A stretch of 64,000 nt of DNA. Origin: Gaetbulibacter_B jejuensis. GTDB lineage: Bacteria > Bacteroidota > Bacteroidia > Flavobacteriales > Flavobacteriaceae. The notes under the pieces are model-generated. The model saw nothing but the letters and a program-made list of their open reading frames with translations, made no database searches and had not been told where the DNA came from. The position numbers were made by a program, and so were the translations under genes. The stretch lies in NCBI RefSeq assembly GCF_039524015.1, contig NZ_BAAAGF010000002.1:612455-676454 (forward strand), in the 5' to 3' direction. Below, piece after piece: positions 8,741 to 16,425 of the stretch. How positions within the stretch are numbered: position 1 is the stretch's first letter; every line of letters begins with the position of its first letter.

Positions 8741-9760
8741 TTAGCCCATGTATTTATCTAAAAAAGCAAGAACTTTCTCAGGATGTCTACCAAAATAGTT
8801 ATAACCGTCTTTAAATCTAAAAGGTGTATTCTCTATCCAATGAAGTTCTTTTTCTTCACTTCCTAAAAGATCAAATGTTTTTTGGCCATCTTCAGGGTTT
8901 TTAGTCCAAGCATCGTCTTTTACTTGAATCATAAATACTGGCATTTTTACATTTGGTGCTGCTGTATGTGGTGTCATTTCATCCATTAACCATCCGCCCA
9001 TTTTTAGTAATTCAAAATCTACTAAATCTAAATATTGACTTACACCTTGCAATCCAGAAAATGCTTCATAAATGGCTCTCATAGAAACAACCATAGGACT
9101 TACCATACATTTTACATTTTTAAACAAATCAGGACGACGACTAATGGCTTCGTATTGCGAATTTCCACCCATACATTGACTATATAAAGCCACTTTCATT
9201 TTGCTTAATCTAGGATGATTATCTACATATTGCTTTACACCTGCACAATCTCTCCATTCTAATTGACCAATACCACTTACTCCATTGTTTGATGACCCAC
9301 TTCGTCCGTGGTTTCTAATATCATAAGCTAAAACATTATATCCAGCATCAGTTAAATGTTTCATTTGTATTACAAAATCAATCTCAACATTATCATATCC
9401 GCTAAAAGGTAACCCAAAATGACCTTGAAACCCAGAACGACACATAGGTAACGCGTGATTAAATATTACTAATTTGTCACTTTCGCCTCCTTTTGCAGGA
9501 ATGTACCAACCATCTAATGGCACACCATCAATACCGTGAAGGAAAACGTCTTCCCAACCAATCATTCCGTAATCATCTGGTGTTTTATGAATAACACTTC
9601 TAAAAGGTTTACAAACATTAGCTAAACCTACTACTTTTTCGTAATCTGCTTCTGAAATTTCATTCAACTGTCTAACAGCATTCTCCATTCGCTCTTTAGA
9701 CATTCTAGATGTATGTGTAGAAGCTCTTTCGCTTCCAGCTAAATTTACTTGATTTTCCAT
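8741..9760 (-). CDS. Alpha/beta hydrolase with a likely cysteine nucleophile
   Basis: 339 residues. The fold shows the oxyanion region KLVIFNHALPMCRSG and strand YNVLAYDIRNHGRSG. The nucleophile elbow reads ALYSQCMGGNSQ, so Cys takes the place of Ser in GxSxG and Ser replaces the first Gly. A likely acid is in VFMIQVKDDAW and a likely His in HWIENTPFRF or FGRHPEK near the end. Dienelactone hydrolases also use Cys at this place. Substrate unknown. It is downstream of an AraC regulator in the same direction, with direct repeats in the gap that suggest control by that regulator. Confidence 0.75.
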   Translation of the reverse strand: MENQVNLAGSERASTHTSRMSKERMENAVRQLNEISEADYEKVVGLANVCKPFRSVIHKTPDDYGMIGWEDVFLHGIDGVPLDGWYIPAKGGESDKLVIFNHALPMCRSGFQGHFGLPFSGYDNVEIDFVIQMKHLTDAGYNVLAYDIRNHGRSGSSNNGVSGIGQLEWRDCAGVKQYVDNHPRLSKMKVALYSQCMGGNSQYEAISRRPDLFKNVKCMVSPMVVSMRAIYEAFSGLQGVSQYLDLVDFELLKMGGWLMDEMTPHTAAPNVKMPVFMIQVKDDAWTKNPEDGQKTFDLLGSEEKELHWIENTPFRFKDGYNYFGRHPEKVLAFLDKYMG

Positions 9761-9790
9761 TGTATTATATTTTTAGATTAACAATACAAC

Positions 9791-9855
9791 AAAGATATAG
9801 ACACATGTACTCTAGACACTTAAACAGATTACTTGAAGACTGAAACAAATTACTG
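9791..9855 (-). promoter_or_regulatory. Promoter -7 box with two pairs of direct repeats, candidate AraC operator
   Basis: TATCTTTG (minus strand; CAAAGATA at 9791-9798) is a fitting -7 box 31 bp before the hydrolase ATG. Upstream lie TAGACAC twice (9799-9805, 9814-9820) and AAACAGATTACT/AAACAAATTACT (9823-9834, 9844-9855; 11 of 12 identical, 21 bp apart, two helical turns). AraC activators bind direct repeats spaced about 21 bp. No good -33 box is seen, as expected for an activated promoter. Binding is inferred. Confidence 0.45.
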
Positions 9856-10725
9856 TTTACGAAAAACAGTTGGTGTAACTCCTACCTCTTTTTTAAAAAA
9901 TCGGGTGAAATATGTTGGGTAATCAAAGCCTAGGCTATAGGCTATTTCGCTAACAGATAATGAAGATTGTTTTAATTTTGTTTTAGCAATTTGTAAAATA
10001 TAGTGTTGAATATAATTTTGTGCAGATTCACCTGTAAAATGCTTTATAACATCTCCAAAATAGTTTGAAGAAAGGTTTGCTTTTTTCGCAAAATAACTTA
10101 CTGTTGGTAGTTTTTTAATATCTGTGGTATCGTTAAAATAAGACTCTAAATTTTCGCGAAAATCTTCAACTACATTATTATAAAGTAAGCTTCGAGTATC
10201 AAACTGTCTTTTGTAATATTTTTCAATGTAGGTTAATATTAAATTAGCGTAGGATGTTATAATTTCTTTTGAAAATTGTGCAGAACTGTATTCTGTATAA
10301 GCTTTCTCAAACAAGTCTAACAAAATTACTTTTTCTTCGTCTTTAACAAACAATGCTTCATGACTGTTATAATTCATAAAACTATATCGTTTTGCATAGT
10401 TGTCAAAATAATTAGAACTGATTAAGATGTTATAACCTGTCATAGGTTTTTCTAAATCCCATTCTATAGAATTGTTTGGTGCATCAAAATAAAGTAGTGA
10501 CTCTGCATTATCAAAATCAGTTTGTCCATAGTTCATGTTTTTATCAAAGTCCAGTTTTAATGCCAAGAGGTAAAAGTCAATTTTTACTGGTTGTGACTTA
10601 AGAGGAACTTTACTTTTATCGTCATAGAGTACTATTAAAACATCCTCATCTTTAGAGTTGTCTATATTTAGATATTTAGCAAAATCTGGTATGTTGAATT
10701 TTTTGTTCACTAGTTTAATGTTCAA
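9850..10725 (-). CDS. AraC-family transcriptional regulator
   Basis: 291 residues. The N-terminal ~190 residues are a probable sensing domain without recognised motif. The last ~95 residues carry the two helix-turn-helices of AraC/XylS proteins: VSYFAKKANLSSNYFGDVIK and LSVSEIAYSLGFDYPTYFTR followed by FFKKEVGVTPTVFRK. It is probably the activator of the adjacent hydrolase gene 89 bp downstream. Effector unknown. Confidence 0.9.
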   Translation of the reverse strand: MNIKLVNKKFNIPDFAKYLNIDNSKDEDVLIVLYDDKSKVPLKSQPVKIDFYLLALKLDFDKNMNYGQTDFDNAESLLYFDAPNNSIEWDLEKPMTGYNILISSNYFDNYAKRYSFMNYNSHEALFVKDEEKVILLDLFEKAYTEYSSAQFSKEIITSYANLILTYIEKYYKRQFDTRSLLYNNVVEDFRENLESYFNDTTDIKKLPTVSYFAKKANLSSNYFGDVIKHFTGESAQNYIQHYILQIAKTKLKQSSLSVSEIAYSLGFDYPTYFTRFFKKEVGVTPTVFRKQ

Positions 10726-10812
10726 AGAGGTTTAAATTTACTTTAATAATACTAAAATTTAAATTTAGTGATAACTAACCCTAGTTGTTTAGTTGCCGAT
10801 AACTTTATTAAT

Positions 10813-11493
10813 CTAGTTGTTAAACTTTCTCTTCTCTTCTTCAATAGCTTGTTTAATAGCTAATTGAATGGCATGTTTTAAATTAGGATAGTTGGGTGGT
10901 GTTTTCCAATTACCAATAACTTCAACATTAAAAACCGTAAAGTTGTTATACAAAATAGAATTGTCTTTTAGGTTTATGATTTTAGATTCTATTCTACAAT
11001 TTCCTAGTTTCTCTTCTTCAAAAATACCATCGTAGTTTACCAAAAGTCCATACTCAATAGTTACAATTAAAAGTTCATCAATGTCTTTACTTTGTAAAAA
11101 TCTTAAATCATAATTAAAATACTGCTTCTTAGATTTTTTTGGTTTTTCAAACTCAACTAAATCTTCAGTTTTAAACTCGTAATCAATTTTTTTAATCGGT
11201 TTTCCTTTTTCTTGGTAAGTGTTAAAGTAAATGTTTTCAATGTCGCTAATAGGGTTAATTGTTTTGTCGACTAGTTCTAATGGTGCTCTAAACCGTTTAG
11301 TACCAGTTAACGCCATTTCTAATAAACTTTGGTCTCCAATAATTTCTGCTCTAATAGAGTCAGCTATAAAGAGTACTCCAACTTTGTTGGTGTTATCATA
11401 ATAGGTTTTTGAAAGCGGAATAATTTTACTTTTACAGCTAGTAAACAAAAATAAACATATAAAAAAGACAACTATTATTCGACTAAATTTCAT
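10813..11493 (-). CDS. Lipoprotein of unknown function
   Basis: 226 residues with signal peptide and lipobox LFTSC (Cys ~20). The mature part has charged, beta-rich sequence and no recognised domain. Its start lies next to a decayed repeat (around 11,500) resembling the cassette sites of the 22-43 kb array, so it may be an old cassette gene. Confidence 0.6.
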   Translation of the reverse strand: MKFSRIIVVFFICLFLFTSCKSKIIPLSKTYYDNTNKVGVLFIADSIRAEIIGDQSLLEMALTGTKRFRAPLELVDKTINPISDIENIYFNTYQEKGKPIKKIDYEFKTEDLVEFEKPKKSKKQYFNYDLRFLQSKDIDELLIVTIEYGLLVNYDGIFEEEKLGNCRIESKIINLKDNSILYNNFTVFNVEVIGNWKTPPNYPNLKHAIQLAIKQAIEEEKRKFNN

Positions 11494-11504
11494 AGTGTAG
11501 GGTA

Positions 11505-11531
11505 TGTAATAACAGTTTGTGTATGGTTTAA
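11505..11531. repeat. Decayed cassette-site remnant
   Basis: The sequence CAGTTTGTGTATGGTTTAA copies the outer part of the array sites (compare CAACGGTTTGTGTATGGTTT at 35,507), but the rest of the site is gone. Confidence 0.35.
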
Positions 11532-11948
11532 TTAAGTTTCATATTCAGATTTATACAATTCCAAGAACTTAGAAGTTAAGAGACTTATTTCTTTTCTCTT
11601 TTTTAAATTAAAATTAATATATATAATCAGAAACGGTAAAACAAACAATGGTATTGGTGTAACCCAATTTCCATACATTAAAGATATTATTGAAAAAATA
11701 ATTCCGATTCCAAGTGCTACTTTCACAACTATGTTTAGTGGAAATTTGAAGTCAAAACCCAACTCAAATTTGTTTTCATCGTTAAGAAATCCAATTATTC
11801 TGTATTGGTTTACAGATAGAATAGAAGGAAATTTTTTTCGTTCAAACTCTATTCTGTTTGGACTTATATTTCCGTCATAAAATCCATTCAGAATTAATTT
11901 ATTCAGAATATTTAAAGATTTCTTATTATTTGAAATGGTTTCCTTCAT
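11532..11948 (-). CDS. Small membrane protein of unknown function
   Basis: 138 residues. Two hydrophobic helices lie in the second half (FPLNIVVKVALGIGIIFSII and WVTPIPLFVLPFLIIYINF), and a soluble N-terminal ~80 residues precede them. No family recognised. It is bounded on both sides by remnants of array-type repeats. Confidence 0.55.
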   Translation of the reverse strand: MKETISNNKKSLNILNKLILNGFYDGNISPNRIEFERKKFPSILSVNQYRIIGFLNDENKFELGFDFKFPLNIVVKVALGIGIIFSIISLMYGNWVTPIPLFVLPFLIIYINFNLKKRKEISLLTSKFLELYKSEYET

Positions 11949-11961
11949 TTCTCAAATTTTT

Positions 11962-12036
11962 GTAAAGGATACGTAATGTTGGTTAGCAATTATTTAACAA
12001 ATAAAAAACCGGTAATGAACTACACATGTTGCTGTT
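11962..12036. repeat. Decayed cassette-site remnant
   Basis: GGTTAGCAATTATTTAACAA and AATGAACTACACATGTTG match inner and outer parts of the array sites (intact form ATGAACTATACACGTTGTTG at 35,612), with substitutions and deletions. Confidence 0.4.
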
Positions 12037-12045
12037 AGCTGTTTT

Positions 12046-12111
12046 TTATTCATCAAGAATTTTTCTGATTTTCTCTTCTTTAGTCAATTTTGATTTATTT
12101 GAGTCAGTCAT
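12046..12111 (-). CDS. Possible 21-residue peptide or gene fragment
   Basis: ATG at 12111, stop at 12046; starts MTDSNKSKLTKEEKIRKI, all charged and helical. It sits between a decayed cassette site and pepT. It could be a tiny cassette gene, a relic, or chance; no RBS or promoter decides it. Confidence 0.25.
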   Translation of the reverse strand: MTDSNKSKLTKEEKIRKILDE

Positions 12112-12129
12112 ATTGCTCACAACTAATAA

Positions 12130-13371
12130 TTACTTATACTTTTCAGCAGTCAATTCAGCAATCTTGCAAATTACTTCGGTTGCTTTTATCATGCTTTCAA
12201 CTGGTACATACTCATAACGTCCATGAAAGTTATGTCCACCAGCAAAAATGTTTGGGCAAGGTAATCCCATATAACTCAACTGCGACCCATCAGTACCACC
12301 TCGTATAGGTTTTATCAAAGGTTCAATATTAAGTTGTTTCATGGCTTCTTCGGCAATATCAACAATATGCATAACAGGTTCAACCTTTTCTTTCATGTTG
12401 AAGTATTGGTCTTTAATGTCAATGTCAATAACTTCTCTGCCATATTCGGTATTGATATCAAAAGCAAGTTTTTGCATTACTTCTTTACGTGCTTCAAAGT
12501 GTGCTTTGTCATGGTCTCTAATAATGTATTTTAAAACAGTATCTTCAACTTCGCCTTGTATAGAGTGTAAATGAAAAAAGCCTTGGTAACCTTCAGTGTG
12601 CTCTGGTGTTTCTAATCGTGGTAAGGCATTAATAAATTCGGTAGCGATATACATAGAGTTTACCATTTTTCCTTTGGCATAACCAGGATGTACAATTTTA
12701 CCTTTTACTTTTACAGTTGCTCCTGCAGCATTAAAGTTTTCATATTCTAATTCACCTATTTGACTTCCATCCATAGTGTAAGCCCAATCTGCTCCAAATT
12801 TTTCAACGTCAAACTTATGCGCTCCACGACCAATTTCTTCATCTGGTGTAAACCCAATTTTAATCGTGCCATGTTTTATTTCAGGATGCTGAATAAGGTA
12901 TTCCATTGCCGAAACAATTTCGGTAATACCTGCTTTATCATCAGCACCTAAAAGCGTAGTACCATCAGTAGTGATTAGGGTTTGACCTTTGTAAAGCAAC
13001 AGATCTTCAAAATAACTAGGAGACAGGATAATGTTTTCTTCTGCATTTAAAGCAATGTCCTTACCATCGTAGTTTTCAATAATGCGAGGTTTTACATTGG
13101 CTCCTGTAAAATCTGGTGAAGTATCAAAATGCGATATAAACCCAATTGTTGGTACATCGTGCTCAACATTGCTAGGTAAGGTTGCCATAATATAAGCGTT
13201 ATTGTCTATGGTAACGTCTTTAAGCCCAATAGCTATAAGTTCTTTTACAAGTGCGTGTGCTAAATCCCATTGTTTAGCTGTACTTGGAGTTGTATCAGAG
13301 TTTGGGTCAGACTCAGTATCTACGGTTACATAGCTTATAAAGCGGTCAATAATATGTTGTTTTTCGATCAT
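12130..13371 (-). CDS. pepT: Peptidase T (tripeptide aminopeptidase, M20B)
   Basis: 413 residues from ATG at 13371 (MIEKQHIIDRF). A longer frame to 13398 is rejected because a TATTTTTG -7 box (13387-13394, minus) overlaps it. M20 metal-site motifs are present: ISHFDTSPDF, TTLLGADDKAG, GFTPDEEIGRGAHKF, AYTMDGSQIG and HNFHGRYEYVP. PepT releases the N-terminal residue from tripeptides in the cytosol, using two zinc ions. Length matches the family (~410). Confidence 0.95.
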   Translation of the reverse strand: MIEKQHIIDRFISYVTVDTESDPNSDTTPSTAKQWDLAHALVKELIAIGLKDVTIDNNAYIMATLPSNVEHDVPTIGFISHFDTSPDFTGANVKPRIIENYDGKDIALNAEENIILSPSYFEDLLLYKGQTLITTDGTTLLGADDKAGITEIVSAMEYLIQHPEIKHGTIKIGFTPDEEIGRGAHKFDVEKFGADWAYTMDGSQIGELEYENFNAAGATVKVKGKIVHPGYAKGKMVNSMYIATEFINALPRLETPEHTEGYQGFFHLHSIQGEVEDTVLKYIIRDHDKAHFEARKEVMQKLAFDINTEYGREVIDIDIKDQYFNMKEKVEPVMHIVDIAEEAMKQLNIEPLIKPIRGGTDGSQLSYMGLPCPNIFAGGHNFHGRYEYVPVESMIKATEVICKIAELTAEKYK

Positions 13372-13421
13372 GTTTTTTATTTTATTCAAAAATAACATTT
13401 ATAATTTTTTTGGTTTTTGAA

Positions 13422-13452
13422 TTGTAGGTTTTTTTATTTAAAATTACTTTTG
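13422..13452 (+). promoter_or_regulatory. Promoter for pyrD
   Basis: TTG at 13422-13424, 20 bp spacer, TACTTTTG at 13445-13452; the ATG at 13468 is 15 bp downstream. This excludes the in-frame upstream start at 13417. Confidence 0.6.
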
Positions 13453-13467
13453 CGCAAACATAATTTC

Positions 13468-14484
13468 ATGTACAAGATCATTGTTCGTCCATTACTATTC
13501 TGTTTCGACCCAGAACGCATCCATCACTTTACGTTTTCATTAATTCGATTTTTAAACAAAATACCTTTGGTACCTTCGTTGTTTAAAAGCTTATACTTGA
13601 TGAAAGACAAATCGCTAGAGCGACAATTATTTGGATTAACATTTAAAAATCCCGTTGGTCTTGCTGCTGGTTTTGATAAGGATGCTAAACTGTTTAACGA
13701 ACTAGGTAACTTAGGGTTCGGGTTTATTGAAATAGGAACGCTAACTCCTAAGCCGCAACCAGGAAACCCTAAAAAGCGATTATTCAGATTAAAAGAAGAT
13801 AACGCTATTATTAACCGAATGGGTTTTAATAATGGAGGTGTAGAAGAGGCTGTAACACGATTAAAGAAAAACAAAGGTGTGCTTATTGGTGGTAATATTG
13901 GTAAAAATAAAGTAACACCTAACGAAAATGCAACTGATGATTACGTATACTGCTTTAACGCTTTATATGATTATGTCGATTATTTTGTGGTAAATGTAAG
14001 TTCTCCCAACACACCTAATTTAAGAGCGTTACAAGACAAAGAACCTCTAACTAAGCTTTTACAAGAGTTAAAACTGCAAAATGCTAAAAAGGCTAATCCT
14101 AAGCCTATTTTATTAAAAATTGCTCCAGATTTAACCGATGAGCAATTATTAGATATCATTGATATTGTTAAAGTAACTAAAATAAATGGTGTTATTGCTA
14201 CCAACACAACCATTTCTAGAGAAGGTTTACAGTCTGATAATAAAACAGAAGTTGGCGGATTAAGTGGTAAGCCATTAACGCAACGTTCTACTGATGTGAT
14301 TCGTTTCTTATCAGAAAAAAGCCAAAAAGCATTTCCAATAATTGGAGTAGGAGGCATTCATACAGCTCAAGATGCGCTTGATAAACTAGAGGCTGGAGCA
14401 GATTTAGTTCAGCTTTATACTGGGTTTATTTACGAAGGACCAAAACTTATTAAAGACATCAATAAAGCATTACTTAACAAGTAG
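13468..14484 (+). CDS. pyrD: Dihydroorotate dehydrogenase, class 2 (quinone-dependent)
   Basis: 338 residues from ATG at 13468 (MYKIIVRPLLF), a start set by the promoter just upstream. Class 2 features: an N-terminal membrane-associating segment, FMN site GLAAGFDKDA, and NVSSPNTPNLR with the catalytic Ser of class 2. GLSGKPL and GVGGIHTAQDALDKL bind phosphate. It oxidises dihydroorotate to orotate in pyrimidine synthesis, passing electrons to the quinone pool. The last 15 bp overlap the end of the convergent spondin-domain gene. Confidence 0.95.
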   Translation: MYKIIVRPLLFCFDPERIHHFTFSLIRFLNKIPLVPSLFKSLYLMKDKSLERQLFGLTFKNPVGLAAGFDKDAKLFNELGNLGFGFIEIGTLTPKPQPGNPKKRLFRLKEDNAIINRMGFNNGGVEEAVTRLKKNKGVLIGGNIGKNKVTPNENATDDYVYCFNALYDYVDYFVVNVSSPNTPNLRALQDKEPLTKLLQELKLQNAKKANPKPILLKIAPDLTDEQLLDIIDIVKVTKINGVIATNTTISREGLQSDNKTEVGGLSGKPLTQRSTDVIRFLSEKSQKAFPIIGVGGIHTAQDALDKLEAGADLVQLYTGFIYEGPKLIKDINKALLNK

Positions 14485-15372
14485 TCGCTGGATGTTGTTA
14501 GAGCCATCATTAGCAATCGATTTTACAAGATACACACCAGTTGTTAAGCTGTTGATATCAATACGTAGTTCTTTACTGTTTGAAGTGTTTTTGTAAGATT
14601 TAACTTTTTTTCCAAGAACGTCATAAAACACTACTTCTGATAGACTAGTTGTTTCTGTTGAGATTTGCAGTACCGAAGTTGCTGGATTAGGAAAGAGCTG
14701 GATGTGATTAGTTGTTTCAATATCATTTACGCCAAGTACTTGTTGAAGCGTAATGGTTAAAGTGCCTACTTTTTCGGTATTAAAAGGCGCTACACCAGAT
14801 AGACTTGTTATAGGAACATGAGGAGTAATATCGGCATTTGGTGATGAATAATTCATTCCGCTATCAGTACCAGCATCATAAACGTATAAGTCTATAACTA
14901 GTGAATTTTCCCAAGTACCACTTGCTCTTAAGTTAACACCATTTACTGCAATCATCCAATCAGGACTAGGAGCAATCATTGAAACCAAAGTAAGCAACGG
15001 ATAATCTTCACTTATCTGTAAGCCTAAAACCTCAATGTTACCTGTAGCTGTAGCAAGTTGGTCACCATCAATATACTGTTGAGCATTTCCATTAGTAATG
15101 CTTGTTTGTACTTCTGCTTCAAAAGCATCATTAATACCTAGTTCAGCAACGTCTTCAATACCTTGTGAAGCAATACCACCAAGTTCTAAAAATGTAATGT
15201 TAGCATTGTGATTAACGCCTACAAGTTTTGACCAATGCGGATTGTTAGGAAACGTACCATGATCGGCTTCATTCCATATACTATTAAATACAACATCGTA
15301 AACAGCAGTAGTTTGCGAAAATAGAAGAGGGTTAAAACAGAGGAAAAGAAATAGTAAAGTAAAGTTTTTCAT
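14470..15372 (-). CDS. Spondin-domain secreted protein with T9SS sorting domain
   Basis: 300 residues from ATG at 15372 (MKNFTLLFLFLCF...FSQ signal peptide); a TTG three codons earlier is less likely. Residues ~20-210 look like a Spondin_N domain: HPHWSKLVG-like NPHWSKLVGVNHNANITF, GGIASQGIEDVAELG, SMIAPSPDWMIAVNGVNL. The last ~75 residues are a type A T9SS sorting domain (LFPNPATSVLQIS ... YDVLGKKV ... GVYLVKS), so the protein should cross the outer membrane and be attached to the surface or released. Ligand unknown. Confidence 0.85.
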   Translation of the reverse strand: MKNFTLLFLFLCFNPLLFSQTTAVYDVVFNSIWNEADHGTFPNNPHWSKLVGVNHNANITFLELGGIASQGIEDVAELGINDAFEAEVQTSITNGNAQQYIDGDQLATATGNIEVLGLQISEDYPLLTLVSMIAPSPDWMIAVNGVNLRASGTWENSLVIDLYVYDAGTDSGMNYSSPNADITPHVPITSLSGVAPFNTEKVGTLTITLQQVLGVNDIETTNHIQLFPNPATSVLQISTETTSLSEVVFYDVLGKKVKSYKNTSNSKELRIDINSLTTGVYLVKSIANDGSNNIQRLLVK

Positions 15373-15490
15373 AGCTTGCAAATGATAATTATTTGTTAAG
15401 TCGAAAACTTATATTAATAACTTACAAAGTATTAGCTGTTTGTTGAAAATAGATTTTTATGAAATCGTTTTCGATGACAATATTCTTTTC

Positions 15491-15498
15491 TATCTTTG
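15491..15498 (+). promoter_or_regulatory. -7 box of HMG-CoA lyase, suggesting a leaderless mRNA
   Basis: TATCTTTG ends 6 bp before the ATG at 15505, so transcription should begin at or next to the start codon. The -33 position has only a weak T-run. Confidence 0.45.
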
Positions 15499-15504
15499 AA
15501 GCTA

Positions 15505-16368
15505 ATGAGCAATCCAGTAAAAATCATTGAATGCCCTAGAGATGCCATGCAAGGTATTAAGGCATTTATTCCTACCGAAAAGAAAGTACAGTACATTCAG
15601 TCTTTACTACGTGTAGGCTTTGATACTATTGATTTTGGAAGCTTTGTGTCACCTAAAGCTATTCCGCAAATGGTGGATACTGCCGAAGTCCTTTCGCAAT
15701 TAGATTTAAGCAAAACGACTAGCAAGTTGTTGGCAATTATTGCAAATACAAGAGGAGCAAATGATGCTTCACAGCACAAGGAAATTAACTATTTAGGCTA
15801 TCCGTTTTCAATCTCTGAAAACTTCCAAATGCGAAACACGCATAAAACCATTGCAGAATCTGTAGTGACCTTAAATGAAATACTGGAAATAGCAGATAAG
15901 TCAAACAAAGAAGTGGTTGTCTATATTTCTATGGGATTTGGTAACCCTTATGGAGACCCTTGGAATGTGGATATTGTTGGTGAATGGACCGAAAAACTTG
16001 CAGCAATGGGAGTGAAGATTCTTTCGTTAAGTGATACTGTAGGGACTTCTAATCCTGAAAGTATTGATTATTTATTTTCCAACCTTATTCCTAAATATCC
16101 TCATGTAGAGTTTGGGGCACATTTACATACTACACCAACTACTTGGTTCGAAAAAGTAGATGCAGCATATAAAGCAGGTTGCAGACGTTTTGATGGAGCT
16201 ATACAAGGTTTTGGTGGTTGTCCTATGGCCAAAGACGAACTTACGGGTAATATGCCTACTGAAAAGCTATTATCTTACTTTACATCTCAAAAAAGTAGCG
16301 ACCTTAACGCTATGAGTTTTGAAAGTGCTTATAACGAAGCGAGTAAAATTTTTAATTTTTATCATTAA
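15505..16368 (+). CDS. mvaB: Hydroxymethylglutaryl-CoA lyase
   Basis: 287 residues from ATG at 15505. The enzyme splits HMG-CoA into acetyl-CoA and acetoacetate, the last step of leucine breakdown, which fits the leucine dehydrogenase earlier in the window. TIM-barrel motifs: IECPRDAMQG, DFGSFVSPKAIPQM, metal-binding GAHLHTTP, and the lyase signature QGFGGCPMAKDELTGN with the active-site Cys. The length (~290) is normal. A TTG nine bases upstream lies inside the -7 box and is not used. Confidence 0.9.
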   Translation: MSNPVKIIECPRDAMQGIKAFIPTEKKVQYIQSLLRVGFDTIDFGSFVSPKAIPQMVDTAEVLSQLDLSKTTSKLLAIIANTRGANDASQHKEINYLGYPFSISENFQMRNTHKTIAESVVTLNEILEIADKSNKEVVVYISMGFGNPYGDPWNVDIVGEWTEKLAAMGVKILSLSDTVGTSNPESIDYLFSNLIPKYPHVEFGAHLHTTPTTWFEKVDAAYKAGCRRFDGAIQGFGGCPMAKDELTGNMPTEKLLSYFTSQKSSDLNAMSFESAYNEASKIFNFYH

Positions 16369-16371
16369 TAA

Positions 16372-16402
16372 AAAAGAGTTTGTAAATAATACAAACTCTT
16401 TT
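16372..16402. terminator. Bidirectional terminator
   Basis: Perfect 12-bp stem AAAAGAGTTTGT / ACAAACTCTTTT with a 7-nt loop between two converging genes. Confidence 0.85.
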
Positions 16403-16425
16403 CTTTATTTATTGTTTTGTCTAGA

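Noticed and set aside
13372..13398. Longer pepT start
   Set aside because: It overlaps a TATTTTTG -7 box; the product from 13371 has the normal PepT N-terminus.
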